64,000 bases of DNA from Methylophilus sp. 42. GTDB lineage: Bacteria > Pseudomonadota > Gammaproteobacteria > Burkholderiales > Methylophilaceae. Made by a program: the position numbers and the translations under genes. The DNA lies in assembly GCF_000384155.1 (NCBI RefSeq), contig NZ_KB913031.1, positions 2,536,961-2,600,960 on the forward strand, given 5' to 3'. The notes below the pieces were generated by a model. It was not told where the DNA came from and made no database searches. It saw only the letters and a list, made by a program, of their open reading frames with translations. Within the stretch, counting starts at the first letter, position 1; every line of letters starts with the position of its first letter. Shown piece after piece: positions 25,751 to 33,987 of the stretch.

Positions 25751-26452
25751 TTACAGCGTTTGCCCTTGCGCACGCTCAGCGGCCGTCAAGGCGACACGGT
25801 TACGTATATACAATGGTGCGGCCTCATGCGCAGCCTGGGTATCGCCCGCTGCAAACAATGGCTGCGCCAACGTCAGCAGCGCGCTAGCCTTAGGCATCAA
25901 TTCCGGACACACACTCACCAGTTGGCCGCTATATTTTTCTGACAACACTTGCTCAAACACACGCCAGCCAGACCCTGCGCCCAGCCAGTTCGCACCTTCC
26001 ACAGCAGGCACATCTTGCGGCTTGCACACCACAGGCGGCAAAACCTCTTGCCAGCCATCGGCTTGCCGCACAAATGCCGCATGATAGACCTCACCCATGC
26101 GCGCATCCAGGCATACCAGCACCTTTTCAGCCTGCGCCTCTTGCCAGGCAGTCTCCGCCACCGCCAGCACAGAACTGATGCCGACTACTGGCAGATCAGC
26201 GCCAAATGCCAGCCCCTGCGTCACACCTACAGCCACACGCACGCCGGTAAAAGCACCAGGGCCAGTGCCATACACAATGCCATCCAAAGCGCTCAGCTGG
26301 ATATTTGCCTGCGTCAACAAACGCTGAATTTCAGGCAGGATACGTTGCGATGCCGCAGGGCCGGTGACTTCATCAAATGTGTGTAAGCCGGCCCCCGTTT
26401 GCAAGGCCAGTGACAGTGTTTCGGTGGAGGATTCGAGTGAGAGTAAATTCAT
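25751..26452 (-). CDS. tsaB: tRNA N6-threonylcarbamoyladenosine biosynthesis protein TsaB
   Basis: This is a 233-residue protein if it starts at ATG 26452; an adjacent ATG at 26455 is equally possible. It has the ASKHA-type start NLLSLESSTETLSLAL, the dimer-interface block GPGAFTGVRVAVGVTQGLAFG, and CLDARMGEVYHAAF. TsaB is the non-catalytic partner of TsaD in making t6A37 in ANN-reading tRNAs. The operon is tsaB-rimI-HolD-like. Confidence 0.94.
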   Translation of the reverse strand: MNLLSLESSTETLSLALQTGAGLHTFDEVTGPAASQRILPEIQRLLTQANIQLSALDGIVYGTGPGAFTGVRVAVGVTQGLAFGADLPVVGISSVLAVAETAWQEAQAEKVLVCLDARMGEVYHAAFVRQADGWQEVLPPVVCKPQDVPAVEGANWLGAGSGWRVFEQVLSEKYSGQLVSVCPELMPKASALLTLAQPLFAAGDTQAAHEAAPLYIRNRVALTAAERAQGQTL

Positions 26453-26560
26453 CATAGCGGCAACCAAGGCGTTATTTTGCCACAAGCAAGGCCGCTCAGG
26501 CAGCGATTACTGCAGATAGTACTCCCTTGAGCTAACGTTAAACCGCATGTTAAAATAAAT

Positions 26561-26579
26561 AATAATCAATCTCATTATC
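26561..26579 (-). promoter_or_regulatory. Fur-box-like sequence upstream of the PEP-CTERM gene
   Basis: Read on the minus strand the segment is GATAATGAGATTGATTATT, which matches the 19-bp Fur consensus GATAATGATAATCATTATC at 15 of 19 positions. It lies 42-60 bases before the ATG at 26621, where a promoter is expected. The match is on an AT-rich background, so it is only suggestive. Confidence 0.4.
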
Positions 26580-26620
26580 AAGTTGATTACTAATTATAAT
26601 TTTCACGAAGAGGACAACAC

Positions 26621-27298
26621 ATGTATCGTCATTTATTTACCAGCCTGGCGTTGATCGCCACCATGAGTTTTGCCGGGCAGGCAGCCGCGTTAACCACCCC
26701 ATACACCGAAACCTTCACAGACGGTCTTTCCGGCTGGACGACCGGCAGCAACCCTAACCAGATTGTTGCCAACGGTGGCGCGGATGGTGGTGCCTACCTC
26801 AGCACAACTGCCAGCCCGACGGCCAGCGCCTTTGGCTCGGTAGCCGTGTTATTCCGCTGCGAGAGCGCAGCTTGTAGCGATGGCGCTTTCCAAGGTGACT
26901 GGCGTGACGACCTGGTATTTAGCTGGTACTTCCGCCACGATGCCGATATCGCCCTGCAAGCCTATGCCCGTATTGCCGCCCCGTCCAACAACCCTGGCGC
27001 CAGCGCGATTGTTTCCACCTGGGTAGAGCCTAACACCTGGACGCGCATTGACCTGGTCATTGACCCATCCAACCCGGCATTCACCAGCTTCTCAGGCCAA
27101 TCATTTGATGCGGTATTTGATGAGGTAGGTCGCGTTCAGCTTGGCATCAGCCTGCCAGCAGGGTTCAGTGGCAGTAACCTGCGTTTTGACCTGGACGCCG
27201 TGAGCATTTCTACGGTACCAGAACCGGAAACCTACGCGCTGATAGGCGCTGGTTTATTGTTGATGGGTGCTGCTAGCCGTCGCCAGCGCAAACAATAA
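26621..27298 (+). CDS. PEP-CTERM sorting-domain exported protein
   Basis: This 225-residue protein has an N-terminal signal peptide (about 1-23, ending GQAAA) and a typical PEP-CTERM tail: VPEPETYALIGAGLLLMG, then the basic ASRRQRKQ. Such tails are processed by an exosortase during export to the cell surface or matrix. The middle (residues ~25-195) is beta-rich with two cysteines (CESAAC) and an FSWYFRHDADIALQAY stretch, resembling carbohydrate-binding/jelly-roll domains; no ligand can be named. A GAAGAGG ribosome site precedes the ATG. No exosortase is in the window. Confidence 0.88.
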   Translation: MYRHLFTSLALIATMSFAGQAAALTTPYTETFTDGLSGWTTGSNPNQIVANGGADGGAYLSTTASPTASAFGSVAVLFRCESAACSDGAFQGDWRDDLVFSWYFRHDADIALQAYARIAAPSNNPGASAIVSTWVEPNTWTRIDLVIDPSNPAFTSFSGQSFDAVFDEVGRVQLGISLPAGFSGSNLRFDLDAVSISTVPEPETYALIGAGLLLMGAASRRQRKQ

Positions 27299-27311
27299 CT
27301 GGTGTGATCTG

Positions 27312-27359
27312 AAAAAGGCGTTATCTCCAGCGAATATGCTGAGGGGTGACGCCTTTTTT
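27312..27359 (+). terminator. Terminator after the PEP-CTERM gene
   Basis: The outer stem AAAAAGGCGT / ACGCCTTTTTT encloses a loop with its own short CAGC/GCTG hairpin. The T-run follows. Confidence 0.75.
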
Positions 27360-27415
27360 GTTGTTTGATATGTGAATGATTTGGCTGTAATGTTGGCTGA
27401 GTTATGTACGGTTTC

Positions 27416-28070
27416 TTTCGCCTTGTCGGCGAGTCACTTTCTGATGCTTGCCCCTCAGAAAGTAACCAAAGAGGAGGGCACCCAGCCATCACGGCCTACG
27501 GCTCCCTTGCGTTGCTCAACAAAATAAGTCGGTCACGAAACTCAACCTGGCAGCTCACACAAAACGTGAGCTGCTGCGGGATTCGAACAGTCGCTCCCTC
27601 TTCTCTTATTTTGTTTCCGCTACTCAGCGTGATGGGATGGGACTTATCTCATCTAACTTGCATGGATTTAGTTTGGACGGTTTAAAAACCGGATTCTTTT
27701 GTTAAACCTGCTAAACGGTGGCGCTCGCGGGTGTTCGGGGTCCCCATCTGCCGCGCCGAGCAACGCAGGGTTGACGGGAGTCTTCGGCCATCGGCTGTTT
27801 GAGCTCCGCAACAAGCCACGTCTTGTGTGGCTTGTCAGGGCGAGTTTCGATGGACGCCCGGTAAGCCGAGTAGCGCAGGATAAAAGCGGAAGCTGGGGTG
27901 TCTTGTTCTTTGCCTTCTTTCTTATGGACAAGCATAAGAAAGAACGGTCGCCGAAAGGGCGAAATAGATCAATCATAGAATAGTCTTCGCTTTGGGCAAG
28001 CAAAGAAAAGTAACTCGCCGAAAAGGCGAAACAAAACACTAACCAAAACACAAACCTAAGAATGACCTTC
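27416..28070 (+). repeat. Near-palindromic intergenic element, copy 1
   Basis: About 650 bp between convergent genes. The left end TTTCGCCTTGTCGGCGAGTC mirrors the right end (reverse complement GTTTCGCCTTTTCGGCGAGT). Just inside the left end is the hairpin CTTTCTGATGCTTGCCCCTCAGAAAG. The core runs from GGGGTCCCCATCTGCCGCGC (27737) through AGGGCGAGTTTCGATGGACG (27837). The right end is double: an inner terminus at about 27949-27966 and an outer one at 28012-28033, with the outermost AAGAATGACCTTC at 28058-28070. Long open frames on both strands are by-products of the repeat. Confidence 0.85.
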
Positions 28071-28089
28071 TTAGCCCATCCACACCAAG

Positions 28090-28899
28090 CTAGTAACTAT
28101 GCCTACCCTCAGGAAAGCTCCCCGCCTTCACCGCCTGCACATAATCCACCACCGCCTGCTGCACACTCCCCGCCTGCTGCAAGAAATTTTGCGCGAACCT
28201 TGGTGCTTTGTAGTCTTGTGGGGCTTTATCTGCCGGACCAGTATATATCCCTAATAAATCCTGCAACACCAGCACCTGGCCACTACAGCCTGCGCCTGCG
28301 CCTATGCCTATCGTTGGCACACCAATGTGCTGTGTGATATGCGCAGCCACCGCCGCAGGCACCATCTCGAATAGCACCATATCCACCCCGGCACGCACCA
28401 TGGCTTGGGCATCATCCAGCATGATTTGCGCGCTTTCTTCAGTCTTACCCTGAATTTTATAGCCGCCCAGCTTTTCGACTGACTGCGGCGTAAAGCCCAG
28501 ATGCGCACATACTGGCACGCCATTGTCGACCAGGTAACGTGCGGTCTCAACCATGTTGCCGCCACCTTCGATCTTGACGATATGCGCACCTGCCGCGATC
28601 AGTGTCTGTGCATTGGTGAGTGCTGTCGCCTGATCATGCTCATAACTGCCCGCTGGCATGTCGCTCATGATCACAGTGGCGGGTGCGCCTCTGGCCACCA
28701 GGCGGGTGTGATAAATCATGTCTTGCATGGTCACTTCCAGCGTATTGGTCGCGCCTTGCACGACCATGCCCAGGGAGTCCCCCACCAGCAAGACATCCAC
28801 ACCAGCCAATGCCAGCAATTTGGCAAAGGTGGCGTCATAGCAAGTGAGCATGGCAATTTTTTCGCCCGCACCTGCTTTTGTGAGAAGGGTATTCAGCAT
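28090..28899 (-). CDS. panB: 3-methyl-2-oxobutanoate hydroxymethyltransferase
   Basis: This 269-residue TIM-barrel enzyme transfers a hydroxymethyl group from methylene-THF to ketoisovalerate, the first step of pantothenate synthesis. Visible blocks are KIAMLTCYDATFAKLLALAGVD, DVLLVGDSLGMVVQG (metal-binding aspartate), AAGAHIVKIEGG and PTIGIGAGAGCSGQVLVLQDLLG. It is the last gene of pcnB-folK-dNK-panB. Its stop lies 20 bases from repeat copy 1. Confidence 0.97.
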   Translation of the reverse strand: MLNTLLTKAGAGEKIAMLTCYDATFAKLLALAGVDVLLVGDSLGMVVQGATNTLEVTMQDMIYHTRLVARGAPATVIMSDMPAGSYEHDQATALTNAQTLIAAGAHIVKIEGGGNMVETARYLVDNGVPVCAHLGFTPQSVEKLGGYKIQGKTEESAQIMLDDAQAMVRAGVDMVLFEMVPAAVAAHITQHIGVPTIGIGAGAGCSGQVLVLQDLLGIYTGPADKAPQDYKAPRFAQNFLQQAGSVQQAVVDYVQAVKAGSFPEGRHSY

Positions 28900-28961
28900 C
28901 TGTTTCCGCCATCAACCTGCCAACACGGGCCGATGATAGTGACCCATACCGCCAGGTTGAA

Positions 28962-29600
28962 TTAAAAGTTGGGGTTAAAGTATTCGCGGCTGCTCTTAAT
29001 CTGGCCAATACGCTCGATCAGCAAGTTAAACGCTTCCGGGTCTTTAATAATATTGAGCTTTTCGTTATTCACAATCAGCAAAGGTGAGGCATCGTAGCCG
29101 TGAAAAAATTCACTATAAGCCTCAGCCAGGCGGGCAATATACTCACGCGGCATATCTTGCTCGTAGCTGATATTGCGCTCCTCAATGCGATCCATTAAGG
29201 CGTCCACCGGCGTTTGCAGATACACCACCAGATCTGGCTTGGGTGCTTTGAGTTGCAGGTGCTGATAGATCTGGTGATACAGAGAATACTCTTCATCATC
29301 CAGGTTCAGGCGTGCAAACAGCGGGTCTTTTTCGAGAAAGAAATCAGACACCGTAGGCTGGCCAAACATATCACGCTGCGCCATATCTTCAATCTGGCGC
29401 GAACGCTGAAACAGGAAGAATAACTGCGTTGGTAAAGCGTAACGCTGGGCATCCTGATAAAAACGGGTCAAAAACGGATTGGCCTCAGCCTTTTCAGACA
29501 GTAGCTCGACTGAAAACTGATCGGCCAGCATCCGGGCCAATGTGGTTTTGCCACTGCCTATCGGACCTTCAATAACGACATAAGGAAAGCGGGTAAACAT
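28962..29600 (-). CDS. Deoxynucleoside kinase (dNK/dGK family)
   Basis: This 212-residue P-loop kinase has the Walker A motif EGPIGSGKTTLA at residues ~9-20. It has the DRS-like catalytic region around FFLFQRSRQI and a LID with arginines in EERNISYEQDMPREYI. Family members phosphorylate deoxyadenosine or deoxyguanosine for dNTP salvage; the base preference cannot be read from sequence. It lies between folK and panB, a known betaproteobacterial arrangement. Confidence 0.88.
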   Translation of the reverse strand: MFTRFPYVVIEGPIGSGKTTLARMLADQFSVELLSEKAEANPFLTRFYQDAQRYALPTQLFFLFQRSRQIEDMAQRDMFGQPTVSDFFLEKDPLFARLNLDDEEYSLYHQIYQHLQLKAPKPDLVVYLQTPVDALMDRIEERNISYEQDMPREYIARLAEAYSEFFHGYDASPLLIVNNEKLNIIKDPEAFNLLIERIGQIKSSREYFNPNF

Positions 29601-29622
29601 GGTGATTGCTCGTTCAGCGGAT

Positions 29623-30108
29623 TCAATTCGGATTCAGTTTGCGCACGTCATCGTGCTTGTGTTTTGCTGTCCATTCTACAACAGTCTTTCCTTGTGGCAG
29701 CATAAAGTCGGGCACAATTTCAGCCAGCGGCAAAATGACAAAGCCACGTTCATGCATGCGCGGATGCGGTAATTTCAATAACTCGGTATCCAGTTGCATG
29801 CCGTCATAATCCAGCAAGTCGAGGTCCAAAATGCGAGGCGCATTAAGGAATGGACGCTCACGGCCAAACGTCTGCTCAATATCCAGCAATAACTGCATCA
29901 ACTGCGGCGCCGGCATCTCGGTCGCCACCTGCACCACCGCATTGATAAAGTCAGGCTGGTTATCATAGCCTACCGGTGCCGTAGCATACAGGCTGGAAGC
30001 ACACATCAAGGTCAACCCTGGCGTACTGGCCAACACCGCAATCGCTTTGCTGACCTGTGTTTCTGGCTGCTGCAAATTACTGCCCAGCGCAATCAACGCA
30101 ATGGCCAT
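29623..30108 (-). CDS. folK: 2-amino-4-hydroxy-6-hydroxymethyldihydropteridine pyrophosphokinase
   Basis: This 161-residue enzyme transfers pyrophosphate from ATP in folate synthesis. It shows IALGSNLQQPE at the start, FINAVVQVATEMPAPQLMQLLLDIEQTFGRER and PRILDLDLLDYD (the two magnesium-binding aspartates), then PHPRMHERGFVILPLAEI. The start overlaps the pcnB stop by one base. Confidence 0.96.
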   Translation of the reverse strand: MAIALIALGSNLQQPETQVSKAIAVLASTPGLTLMCASSLYATAPVGYDNQPDFINAVVQVATEMPAPQLMQLLLDIEQTFGRERPFLNAPRILDLDLLDYDGMQLDTELLKLPHPRMHERGFVILPLAEIVPDFMLPQGKTVVEWTAKHKHDDVRKLNPN

Positions 30109-31454
30109 TAAGCCAAGTCTCCGCCCACAGACTTTTTCTTGCGTGGTTTGCGACGGCGCTTTTTCGGGCCGCTTTCCGGTAATAACATCTCGGTACGTTC
30201 ATCGGTACCAGCATCGGCAAAGCGCGTCCACCAGTCGCCCAACTCCTGTGGTAACTCTCCGGAAGCACAGCGTAACAGCAAGAAGTCATACCCCGCGCGG
30301 TATTTGGGGTTAGTTAACAAGGCATAAGGGCGCTTGCCAGAGCGCTGCTCAAAGCGCGGCTGCATCACCCAGATTTCTTTCATAGTCGCAGTATAGCGAT
30401 TATGAATCGCCATTTTCTCGGCCTGCTTGTCGATCACTTCATTCATCGCCTCATGCAAGGCAGGAATCATATGCTCGCCGCGCTTCTGGTTTTCTTGCCA
30501 TGCTTGCAGCACCTCGTGCCACAGCAAGGTAGCGAACAAAAAGCTAGGGTTAGAGGACTTGCCAGACAAAATGCGCTCATCGGTATTTTTAAGCGCCAGC
30601 ATGACAAATTTTTCGCCAAGTGGCTGCTCGAGCACCACATCCAGTAAAGGCAACAAACCGTGGTGCAACTGCTGCGCACGTAAAGCGTTAATGCTCTCGA
30701 TGGCATGGCCGGACAAGAACAGTTTTAACATCTCGTCAAATAAGCGGCTGGGTGGCACATCCTCCAGCAGATCAGCCAATTTGCGTATTGGCGCTTCTGT
30801 AGAACGCTCCAGCTTCAAGCCCAACTTGGCCGACAAGCGCACCGCGCGCAACATGCGTACCGGGTCTTCCTGATAGCGCGTGACAGGATCGCCAATCATG
30901 CGCAGGGTTTTGGCGCGCACATCAGCCACACCATGATGAAAATCCAGCACTTCCTGACGCTTGGGGTCGTAATACAAGGCATTGGCGGTGAAGTCACGGC
31001 GCACAGAATCTTCCTCAATACTACCAAACACGTTGTCACGGATGATGCGGCCGCTATCGTTGGTTTCAGCGTCACCATCGCTTAAGTGATGACCACGGAA
31101 AGTAGAGACTTCTATCGTCTCATGCCCCCATAACACATGTACCAGCCGGAAACGACGACCGATAATGCGCGAGCGTCGAAACACCTTATGCACCTGCTCA
31201 GGCGTCGCATTGGTTGCCACGTCAAAGTCTTTAGGCGGATGATTGAGCAGCAAGTCGCGCACGGCACCACCGACGATATAGGCCTGGAAACCGGCCTTCT
31301 GCAATTGGTCGCAGGTCTTCAGTGCGGCCTGGCTAATATGCTTCTGGTTGATCTTATGCTTGCCTACCTGGATGACTTGCGCCGCAGGAAGTTGGGTGTG
31401 GGTATTCGCGCTGGCACGACGACGGAATACTTTTTGCAGTAATTGTTTAATCAT
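30108..31454 (-). CDS. pcnB: Polynucleotide adenylyltransferase (poly(A) polymerase I)
   Basis: This is a 448-residue protein if it starts at ATG 31454; an ATG six codons upstream is possible. The class II nucleotidyltransferase signature is complete: YIVGGAVRDLLL, then DFDVATNA with the metal-binding DxD, and FRRSRIIGRRFRLVHV. VTRYQEDPVRMLRAVR marks a PcnB rather than a CCA-adding enzyme. The lysine/arginine-rich end (KKRRRKPRKKKS) probably binds RNA. It polyadenylates RNA and so promotes decay. First gene of pcnB-folK-dNK-panB. Confidence 0.95.
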   Translation of the reverse strand: MIKQLLQKVFRRRASANTHTQLPAAQVIQVGKHKINQKHISQAALKTCDQLQKAGFQAYIVGGAVRDLLLNHPPKDFDVATNATPEQVHKVFRRSRIIGRRFRLVHVLWGHETIEVSTFRGHHLSDGDAETNDSGRIIRDNVFGSIEEDSVRRDFTANALYYDPKRQEVLDFHHGVADVRAKTLRMIGDPVTRYQEDPVRMLRAVRLSAKLGLKLERSTEAPIRKLADLLEDVPPSRLFDEMLKLFLSGHAIESINALRAQQLHHGLLPLLDVVLEQPLGEKFVMLALKNTDERILSGKSSNPSFLFATLLWHEVLQAWQENQKRGEHMIPALHEAMNEVIDKQAEKMAIHNRYTATMKEIWVMQPRFEQRSGKRPYALLTNPKYRAGYDFLLLRCASGELPQELGDWWTRFADAGTDERTEMLLPESGPKKRRRKPRKKKSVGGDLA

Positions 31455-31490
31455 TCGTTTTTTGCATTTCAAGCGCCGGCCAGGGCCACG

Positions 31491-32042
31491 CTATAGTTTA
31501 TGTTGGTTATTCCACAATACGTCCGGCACACCTGCCTGCCGGTTAAGCGTGCGACAGAGGACAAACAGTAAATCAGACAATCGGTTCAGGTATTGCAAGG
31601 CCACAGCGGTGACCGGCGATTGCGCATGCAGTGCATGCAACACGCGCTCGGCACGCCGACAAACCGTACGTGCCAAATGACACACCGCGGCTGCACGGCT
31701 GCCACCCGGCAAAATAAATTCTTTTAACGGGCTAAGCGCTTCGTTCCAGGCATCCAGCGTCAGTTCTAAAAACGTGACCCGACCCGCCTGTATAAAGTGA
31801 TGCCCTGGCATACATAATTCACCACCCAGGTCGAACAAATCATGCTGAATCGCCAGCAAGCTGTCACGCACATCGTCCGCCAGGTCTTCTACCAGCAACA
31901 TACCGAGCACGGCATTCAGCTCATCGACATCGCCCATGGCCTCCACGCGCAAATCAGATTTTGCCACGCGCGAGCCATCGCCCAGCCCGGTTGTGCCGCT
32001 ATCGCCAGTACGCGTGTAAATCTTGCTCAGCCGGTTGGCCAT
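31491..32042 (-). CDS. PduO-type ATP:cob(I)alamin adenosyltransferase
   Basis: This is a 183-residue protein with ATG 32042 as start (CAGG nine bases upstream). It has the N-terminal ATP-binding motif IYTRTGDSGTTGLGDGSRV, VDELNAVLG, FILPGGSRAAAVCHLARTVCRRAER and the closing YLNRLSDLLFVLCR. It makes adenosylcobalamin from cob(I)alamin in the cytosol. No B12 synthesis gene lies nearby; it precedes pcnB and is divergent from murI by 62 bp. Confidence 0.95.
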   Translation of the reverse strand: MANRLSKIYTRTGDSGTTGLGDGSRVAKSDLRVEAMGDVDELNAVLGMLLVEDLADDVRDSLLAIQHDLFDLGGELCMPGHHFIQAGRVTFLELTLDAWNEALSPLKEFILPGGSRAAAVCHLARTVCRRAERVLHALHAQSPVTAVALQYLNRLSDLLFVLCRTLNRQAGVPDVLWNNQHKL

Positions 32043-32104
32043 GCCTGACACCTGTCTAAAATCCGATATAATCCCCCCATTATAAATCATACCGTGCCAT
32101 TTCG

Positions 32105-32887
32105 ATGTGCCCAGCGATTGCAGTCAATGCCCCCATTGGGGTGATGGATTCCGGGGTCGGCGGCCTCAGTGTGCTAAAACACCTCACCCGCCAACTGCCA
32201 CACGAGCATTTCATCTACTTTGCTGACAGCGCTCACGCCCCTTACGGCAACAAATCAGCCAGCGAGATCCAACAGCGCTGCACCATTATTGCCGACACGC
32301 TGATTGCTCACGGCGCCAAAGCCCTAGTCGTCGCCTGCAACACCGCCACCGCCGCCGCCATTAGTAGCATGCGCCAACATTACACCCTGCCGATTATCGG
32401 CATGGAGCCCGCCGTTAAACCCGCGGCAGCCGCCAGCAAAAACGGCATCATCGGCGTACTCGCCACCACCGGCACTCTGCAAAGCGCACAATTCGCCGCA
32501 CTGCTCGAACATTACGGCCAAAACGTGCAAGTTGTCACACAAGCCTGCGTTGGCCTGGTGGAATGCATAGAACAAGGCCAGCTCAACACCCCACAGACGC
32601 TGGCGCTACTGCAGCAATACTGCCAACCACTCATGGCCGCAGGGGCGGATACCATTGTGCTGGGCTGCACGCACTACCCGTTTGTACGTCAATATATTCA
32701 AGAGATTGTTGGGCCGGATGTCACCTTGATCGATACCGGCTCTGCAGTGGCGAAGCGTTTGCAACAGGTGTTAGAGCAAAGGCAAATGCTTAATGCAGCA
32801 ACGGAAGCTGGCGATTATGTGTTTTTAACGAGTGGGACGAAAGAAACGCAGCGGGTAATGCAACAACTGTGGAGGCAAACTGCCTAG
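32105..32887 (+). CDS. murI: Glutamate racemase
   Basis: This 260-residue cofactor-independent racemase supplies D-glutamate for peptidoglycan. The catalytic cysteine pair is visible in VVACNTATAAA (about residue 79) and VLGCTHYPF (about residue 190), with GVMDSGVGGLSVLKHL and FADSAHAPYGNKS in front. No strong Shine-Dalgarno is seen at ATG 32105. It runs convergently towards repeat copy 2. Confidence 0.96.
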   Translation: MCPAIAVNAPIGVMDSGVGGLSVLKHLTRQLPHEHFIYFADSAHAPYGNKSASEIQQRCTIIADTLIAHGAKALVVACNTATAAAISSMRQHYTLPIIGMEPAVKPAAAASKNGIIGVLATTGTLQSAQFAALLEHYGQNVQVVTQACVGLVECIEQGQLNTPQTLALLQQYCQPLMAAGADTIVLGCTHYPFVRQYIQEIVGPDVTLIDTGSAVAKRLQQVLEQRQMLNAATEAGDYVFLTSGTKETQRVMQQLWRQTA

Positions 32888-32958
32888 TTCAGTTTGAAAT
32901 GTAGTAGAAAGTAACTCTGCTGAGTTTGGATGCCTTGGCAAATCTCTGAAACATTTTA

Positions 32959-33568
32959 TTTCGCCTCTAGGCGAGTCACTTTCTGATGCTTGCCCCTCAG
33001 AAAGTAACCAAAGAAGAGGGCACCCAGCCATCACGGCCTAACGGCCCCCTTGCGTTGCTCAACAAAATAAGCGGTCACGAAACTCATCCTAGCGGGCTGC
33101 ACACTACGCAGCCCACCGCGGGACTCGGACAGTCGCTCCCTCTACTCTTATTTTGTCTCCGCTACTCAGCGTGATGAATGGGATTTATCTCGCCAAACTC
33201 ACATTGGCGAAGTTTGGACGGTTCAAAAACCAAATTCGTTTATTAAAACTACCAACCATTGCGCTCACCTGGTGTTCGGGGTCCCCATCTGCCGCGCCGA
33301 GCAACGCAGGGTTGACGGGAGTCTTCGACCATCGGCTGTCTGAGCTCCGCAACAAGCCACGAAGTGTGTGGCTTGTCAGGGCGAGTTTCGATGGACGCCC
33401 GGCAAACCGAGTAGCGCAAGGAAGAAGCGGAAGCTGGGGTGTCTTGTTCTTTGCCTTCTTTCTTATGGACAAGCATAAGAAAGAATGGTCGCCGAAAAGG
33501 CGAAATAGATAGTTCATCAAACAACCTTCACTTTGAGCAGCAAAGAAACTCGCCAAGAAGGCGAAACA
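32959..33568 (+). repeat. Near-palindromic intergenic element, copy 2
   Basis: About 610 bp between convergent murI and the zinc-finger gene. It starts with TTTCGCCTCTAGGCGAGTCA and the same CTTTCTGATGCTTGCCCCTC hairpin as the other copies. It closes at GCCAAGAAGGCGAAAC (33553-33567), with an inner terminus at about 33489-33507. Most of it is colinear and highly similar to copy 1. Weak similarity to the outermost end of copy 3 (GAAAGTAACTCT, 32907-32918) suggests the original element began earlier. Confidence 0.85.
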
Positions 33569-33720
33569 ATACGCCTCACCAAAGCACAACTTTTACAACA
33601 CATCCAAATAAAGCCTAAACGCTGCCCTACACCACAATCAATCCAACAAGCACAGGCTATTCAACCATCCAAAGAATCATTTTTTCAAACTTGCCCAATT
33701 CACGTGCAAAACCCACAAAC

Positions 33721-33748
33721 AAAAAACCCACGCAATGCGTGGGTTTTT
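33721..33748 (-). terminator. Terminator after the ilvE/zinc-finger genes
   Basis: AAAAAACCCACGCAATGCGTGGGTTTTT is a 7-bp GC-rich stem (CCCACGC/GCGTGGG) with A/T tracts on both sides, five bases past the stop at 33753. Confidence 0.85.
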
Positions 33749-33752
33749 CTAC

Positions 33753-33941
33753 TTAATGGTGATGCACCTGCGTCCCCGGCTTCAACTTATATTTAGCCCC
33801 GCAATACGGACAAGACACTTGCCCCGTTTTCGCCACATCCAGAAATACCCGTGGATGTGCATCCCACAAAGGCGTATCTTTGGTTGGGCAATGCAATGGC
33901 AAGTCTTTGCCGTCTACTTCAAACTCTTTGACATCAGACAT
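33753..33941 (-). CDS. Small CHCC-type zinc-finger protein
   Basis: This 62-residue protein has the zinc-finger CHCC pattern: LHCPTKDTPLWDAHPRVFLD and VSCPYCGAKYKL supply cysteine, histidine and a CxxC pair. The fold is shared with the mitochondrial complex I subunit NDUFS6. Betaproteobacterial members commonly follow ilvE, as here (46 bp downstream). The exact role is unknown. Confidence 0.85.
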   Translation of the reverse strand: MSDVKEFEVDGKDLPLHCPTKDTPLWDAHPRVFLDVAKTGQVSCPYCGAKYKLKPGTQVHHH

Positions 33942-33987
33942 TCAAACTCTCCAGCAAACAGGCGCGTAATTGATTAAACCTGATAAA

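Noticed and set aside
27560-27600. tRNA-like string GCGGGATTCGAACAGTCGC in repeat copy 1.
   Set aside because: It resembles a T-arm, but no acceptor or anticodon stem can be formed, and the other copies have changed bases in this part.
27416-28070. Long open frames on both strands inside the three repeat copies, some conserved between copies 1 and 2.
   Set aside because: They are open on both strands at once, have no ribosome sites, follow the repeat boundaries and are not kept in copy 3. Conservation of the DNA repeat explains them.
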